64,000 nt of DNA from Spirosoma terrae (GTDB taxonomy: Bacteria; Bacteroidota; Bacteroidia; Cytophagales; Spirosomataceae): positions 62,001 to 126,000 of the forward strand of contig NZ_JAAFZH010000010.1 of the NCBI RefSeq assembly GCF_010435915.1, written 5' to 3'. Below the pieces are notes generated by a model. It made no database searches. It was not told the DNA's origin and saw only the letters and a program-made list of their open reading frames with translations. The position numbers and the translations under genes were made by a program. Shown here one piece after another: positions 61,939-64,000 of the stretch; the stretch's first letter is position 1; every line of letters starts with the position of its first letter.

Positions 61939-61983
61939 GAAAAAGCGATATCGTATGGGTGCAAGCCAGCCTATCCGATTATC
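61939..61983 (-). terminator. Possible expression-platform terminator of the SAM riboswitch
   Basis: On the minus strand GATAATCG (61983-61976) and CGATATC (61953-61947) form a stem with one bulge, followed by GCTTTTTC. It lies about 100 bases beyond the aptamer and about 110 before the susC start. The stem is modest and no competing antiterminator strand was identified with confidence. Confidence 0.35.
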
Positions 61984-62084
61984 AGGCAACTAAAATCAAC
62001 AGAGGCAGTCGTTGGATGGCTTGTTAGCGATACGCCCACGACAATGGGGGCAGGAGACTAATTCTTGGGCAATCATGAGGTTGT

Positions 62085-62184
62085 AAATTTATAGTTCCTA
62101 ATAAGTAGGCAGGTTAGCACTACGCCAACTGGCAAGTTGCTAAGGGTTCGTAGAGTCTGTCTCTCCCCCTTTCGGTATAAATCC
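62085..62184 (-). ncRNA. SAM-I riboswitch (S-box) aptamer
   Basis: Minus strand, 5' to 3'. P1 GGATTTATA (62184-62176) pairs with TATAAATTT (62093-62085). P2 follows as AGGGGGAGAGA with the inner hairpin GAG-ACAGA-CTC and closing AACCC. Next come the conserved AGCAAC, P3 TGCC-AGTT-GGC, the diagnostic GTGCTAACCTGCC, and P4 CCTA-CTTAT-TAGG. A pseudoknot between CAG in the P2 loop and CTG in the joining region preserves the family interaction by covariation. SAM-I riboswitches switch genes off when S-adenosylmethionine is high. Here the switched gene is a susC homologue. The GAGACAGACTC and CGAA variants look like the form of the motif used in this phylum. Confidence 0.88.
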
Positions 62185-62219
62185 ACAAATACTTTGCAGG
62201 TAGTACGTGTAAGACGCTT

Positions 62220-62251
62220 CAAAGATAGAATCTTCATTTTCAAAAAAACAA
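62220..62251 (-). promoter_or_regulatory. Promoter of the riboswitch-led operon
   Basis: On the minus strand TATCTTTG (62227-62220) is an exact TAnnTTTG -7 element, and TTG (62251-62249) lies 21 bases upstream. Transcription should start near 62213, about 30 bases before the aptamer. The following leader to the susC ATG is about 375 bases, ending with a very AT-rich stretch (61855-61930). Confidence 0.7.
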
Positions 62252-62464
62252 GCAAACACTATTTAATCTATAAGAAAAGAATACTTTCCTTAGAAACGTC
62301 CTATTTTCACGGCTGGTCAATGTGAATTTTGGGACTTGATTTTGATGATTAGGTAATCGTACTGAACCCGATTCGGATTTCGCACCTGCCATTTAATAAG
62401 CGAAAACACTGTCGATAAATTAAATGGATTTACCCTCTTTGTGTCCTGTGGGCAACAAATACAC

Positions 62465-63739
62465 TTACGAAAACAACAAATAAGCGATCGCCAGGGTAAT
62501 GAAAATGTTGAACGTCTGCGCGATGAGAAATGCATAGAGCGGACGACGATTATCGGCCTTGAACAGATCGGCAAAACGAGTTTCAAGACCAATGCTTGTA
62601 AACGCCAGCGCAAACCATAATCCCTGCAGACTTTTCAAGCTTCCTTTAACGGCATCGACCGTGTCGGCACTCAGCACAAACGAGAAAAGCAGCGAGGCAG
62701 CCAGAAAACCCAGAATAAACTTCGGGAAGCGCTCCCAGATGACACCTAAAGTCGGTTTGCTGGTTTGCGCAGCTTCGGTTTGATTTTTGGTGTAGGTCCA
62801 GTATACGCTGATGGCAAAAGCCGCTACACCCAGCAGTACGTTCTGCGAAAACTTAACGATCGTACTGATTTTCAACGCTTCTTCACCTGCCAGCGATCCA
62901 GAAGCAACAACGGCTCCCGTTGTATCGATCGTCCCGCCGAGCCAGGCTCCCGTTACTTCGGGCGATAAACCAAGTGCCTGAGCGGCATACGGCATTAGCA
63001 ACATCATGGGTATCGCCGTAATCAACACCAGCGAGATCACGTAAGACAGCTTTTTGCTATCACCCTGAATGGCCCCCGACGTAGCAATCGCTGCCGACAC
63101 CCCGCAAATCGACACCGCTGACGCCAGCATCATCGTTAATTCATCGTCGATTTTCAGCCGTTTACTGACCCAATAGGCAAAATACCAGACGGATACAACA
63201 ACAACCAACGCCTGAATCAGTCCCAACGAGCCTGCCTTCAGAATATCGCCAAAAATGACCGTTGTCCCCAGCAGTACCAATCCAATCTTTACGAACAGCT
63301 CGGTTGCTAGGGCCGCCCGAAGCCAGTTGGGTAATTGAATCAAATTACCAACGATCAAGCCAATACTTAAACTGAAAATAACCGCTTCCAGATTGAGGTC
63401 TTTCAGGGTTTTGTTGCCAGCCAGTATCAGCGCTAGTAGGGTTAGTCCAAAAATGATCGGAAACCCAAGCAACGTAGCACGCACCGGTTTATTCAGGAGA
63501 GCCGAGCCAATCAGGGCAATGCCGTACGTAAAAAAGAACTGCGCCAGTATTGTCCCTCCATTTTTAACCGCGAACACGTTCGTGAACAATTCATGTCCAT
63601 CTTTCCAGCCAAACGAAGGAGCCGGAATGAGCAACCCCGTAAGTGACAGAGCGATAATTAATAAGCCCAATACGACGACTGTCCAGTCTTCAGTTAAGGC
63701 AAATTTGGTTTTAGAAACAGGAGATGCAACAGCCGACAT
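62465..63739 (-). CDS. YeiH/UPF0324-family putative sulfate exporter
   Basis: 424 aa with about ten to eleven TM helices (VVVLGLLIIALSLTGLLIPA; FFFTYGIALIGSALL; and so on). Conserved motifs of the family: SAVSICGVSAAIATSGAIQG, LGGTIDTTGAVVASGSL and IVKFSQNVLLG. Members are annotated as putative sulfate exporters and often accompany cysteine or sulfur genes; biochemical proof is limited. It lies between an SLC13-type transporter gene (50 bases upstream) and the riboswitch-led operon, and ends 281 bases before that operon's promoter element, so the latter is independently expressed. Confidence 0.85.
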   Translation of the reverse strand: MSAVASPVSKTKFALTEDWTVVVLGLLIIALSLTGLLIPAPSFGWKDGHELFTNVFAVKNGGTILAQFFFTYGIALIGSALLNKPVRATLLGFPIIFGLTLLALILAGNKTLKDLNLEAVIFSLSIGLIVGNLIQLPNWLRAALATELFVKIGLVLLGTTVIFGDILKAGSLGLIQALVVVVSVWYFAYWVSKRLKIDDELTMMLASAVSICGVSAAIATSGAIQGDSKKLSYVISLVLITAIPMMLLMPYAAQALGLSPEVTGAWLGGTIDTTGAVVASGSLAGEEALKISTIVKFSQNVLLGVAAFAISVYWTYTKNQTEAAQTSKPTLGVIWERFPKFILGFLAASLLFSFVLSADTVDAVKGSLKSLQGLWFALAFTSIGLETRFADLFKADNRRPLYAFLIAQTFNIFITLAIAYLLFS

Positions 63740-63789
63740 ACGTAAAATATTGGTTAAGAAACATATACAAGAAACTACTTATGTTTACT

Positions 63790-64000
63790 TTAAATAGCCA
63801 TCCATTTATAAGCATTACCAAAAATAACCAGCAGCAGAAAGCCTACTAACACCAGTAAGAGCCCCGCTTTAATCATATCGCGAATAGTAACCTGACTGGT
63901 TGCCAGCACAATTGCATTCGGTGGTGTCGACATTGGCAATACAAAAGCAAAACTGGCCGCAAACGTAACCGGAGCCCCAAGCAGTATTGGATCGATTCCG
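63790..64000 (-). CDS. SLC13/DASS-family transporter, C-terminal part (runs off window)
   Basis: The frame is open to the window end and stops at TAA 63790-63792. The 69 visible residues read VTFAASFAFVLPMSTPPNAI, then VLATSQVTIRDMIKAGLLLV and a final TM helix. PMSTPPNAI is the conserved C-terminal signature of the divalent anion:sodium symporters (SLC13), which carry dicarboxylates or sulfate. The pairing with a YeiH-family protein makes sulfate, sulfonate or a related anion plausible, but dicarboxylates cannot be excluded. Probably co-transcribed with the YeiH-family gene. Confidence 0.8.
   Translation of the reverse strand, partial: GIDPILLGAPVTFAASFAFVLPMSTPPNAIVLATSQVTIRDMIKAGLLLVLVGFLLLVIFGNAYKWMAI

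Noticed and set aside
62073-62325. Short overlapping open frames on both strands over the susC leader
   Set aside because: They coincide with the SAM-I aptamer and its promoter. Their products have no protein-like pattern, and the RNA structure explains the sequence better.
1-64000. CRISPR array, tRNA, rRNA or insertion sequence
   Set aside because: No regularly spaced repeats, cloverleaf with CCA-type end, rRNA-like stretch or transposase was found.

Overview
The window reads as chromosome of a Bacteroidota bacterium, most likely a Cytophagales member close to Spirosoma (inference, not a database match). The grounds are SusC/SusD pairs, an ECF sigma/FecR cascade, promoter elements of the TAnnTTTG type, an HxlR regulator and the general character of the proteins. 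Two very different halves meet near position 28,500.

Positions 1 to about 28,500 are the right-hand part of a temperate prophage whose left end lies outside the window. From left to right it holds: a holin/lysis cassette ending in a GH19-type endolysin; terminase small and large subunits; portal; a long MuF-type minor head protein with a C-terminal HExxH domain; a leftward operon of small unknown genes headed by a LuxR-type regulator, running tail-to-tail into the MuF gene; a frameshifted HTH gene; an AT-rich accessory pair (a one-TM winged-helix-like protein and a NACHT NTPase); and a long leftward early operon (about 19.1 to 13.0 kb) of small HTH genes, unknown phage genes, a replication initiator carrying iteron-like repeats, a DnaC-like loader and a NUMOD1-like protein. 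The early promoter overlaps two perfect tandem 16-bp operators and diverges from an XRE/S24 repressor. An AT-rich cargo segment (20 to 27 kb) follows: a membrane protein with a Cys-rich outer domain, a two-TM protein paired with a cobalamin-type radical SAM enzyme, a four-gene cassette led by an OLD-like AAA/TOPRIM ATPase, and a HEPN protein. The segment ends in a tyrosine integrase with repeats beside it. Most of this cargo resembles anti-phage or superinfection-exclusion genes.

From 28.6 kb the sequence is host chromosome: an MgtA-type P-type ATPase, divergent from phosphoketolase, Pta and AckA (an acetyl-phosphate branch yielding acetyl-CoA, acetate and ATP), an HxlR regulator facing an exported DsbA-like protein, a beta-lactamase-fold esterase, a beta-helix protein and an orphan ECF sigma factor. 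A leftward module then runs sigma factor, FecR, STN-containing SusC, SusD, Tat-exported metallophosphatase, endonuclease/exonuclease/phosphatase; it looks like a signal-responsive uptake system for a phosphorylated substrate.

The last block (54 to 64 kb) is a second SusC/SusD operon with a TPR protein carrying a His-rich N-terminus and a DUF1684 lipoprotein-like protein. Its leader contains a well-formed SAM-I riboswitch behind a consensus promoter. Immediately upstream lie a YeiH-family putative sulfate exporter and the end of an SLC13-type transporter. Together they suggest that outer-membrane uptake here answers to methionine/SAM or sulfur status. No rRNA, tRNA, CRISPR array or insertion sequence was recognised.
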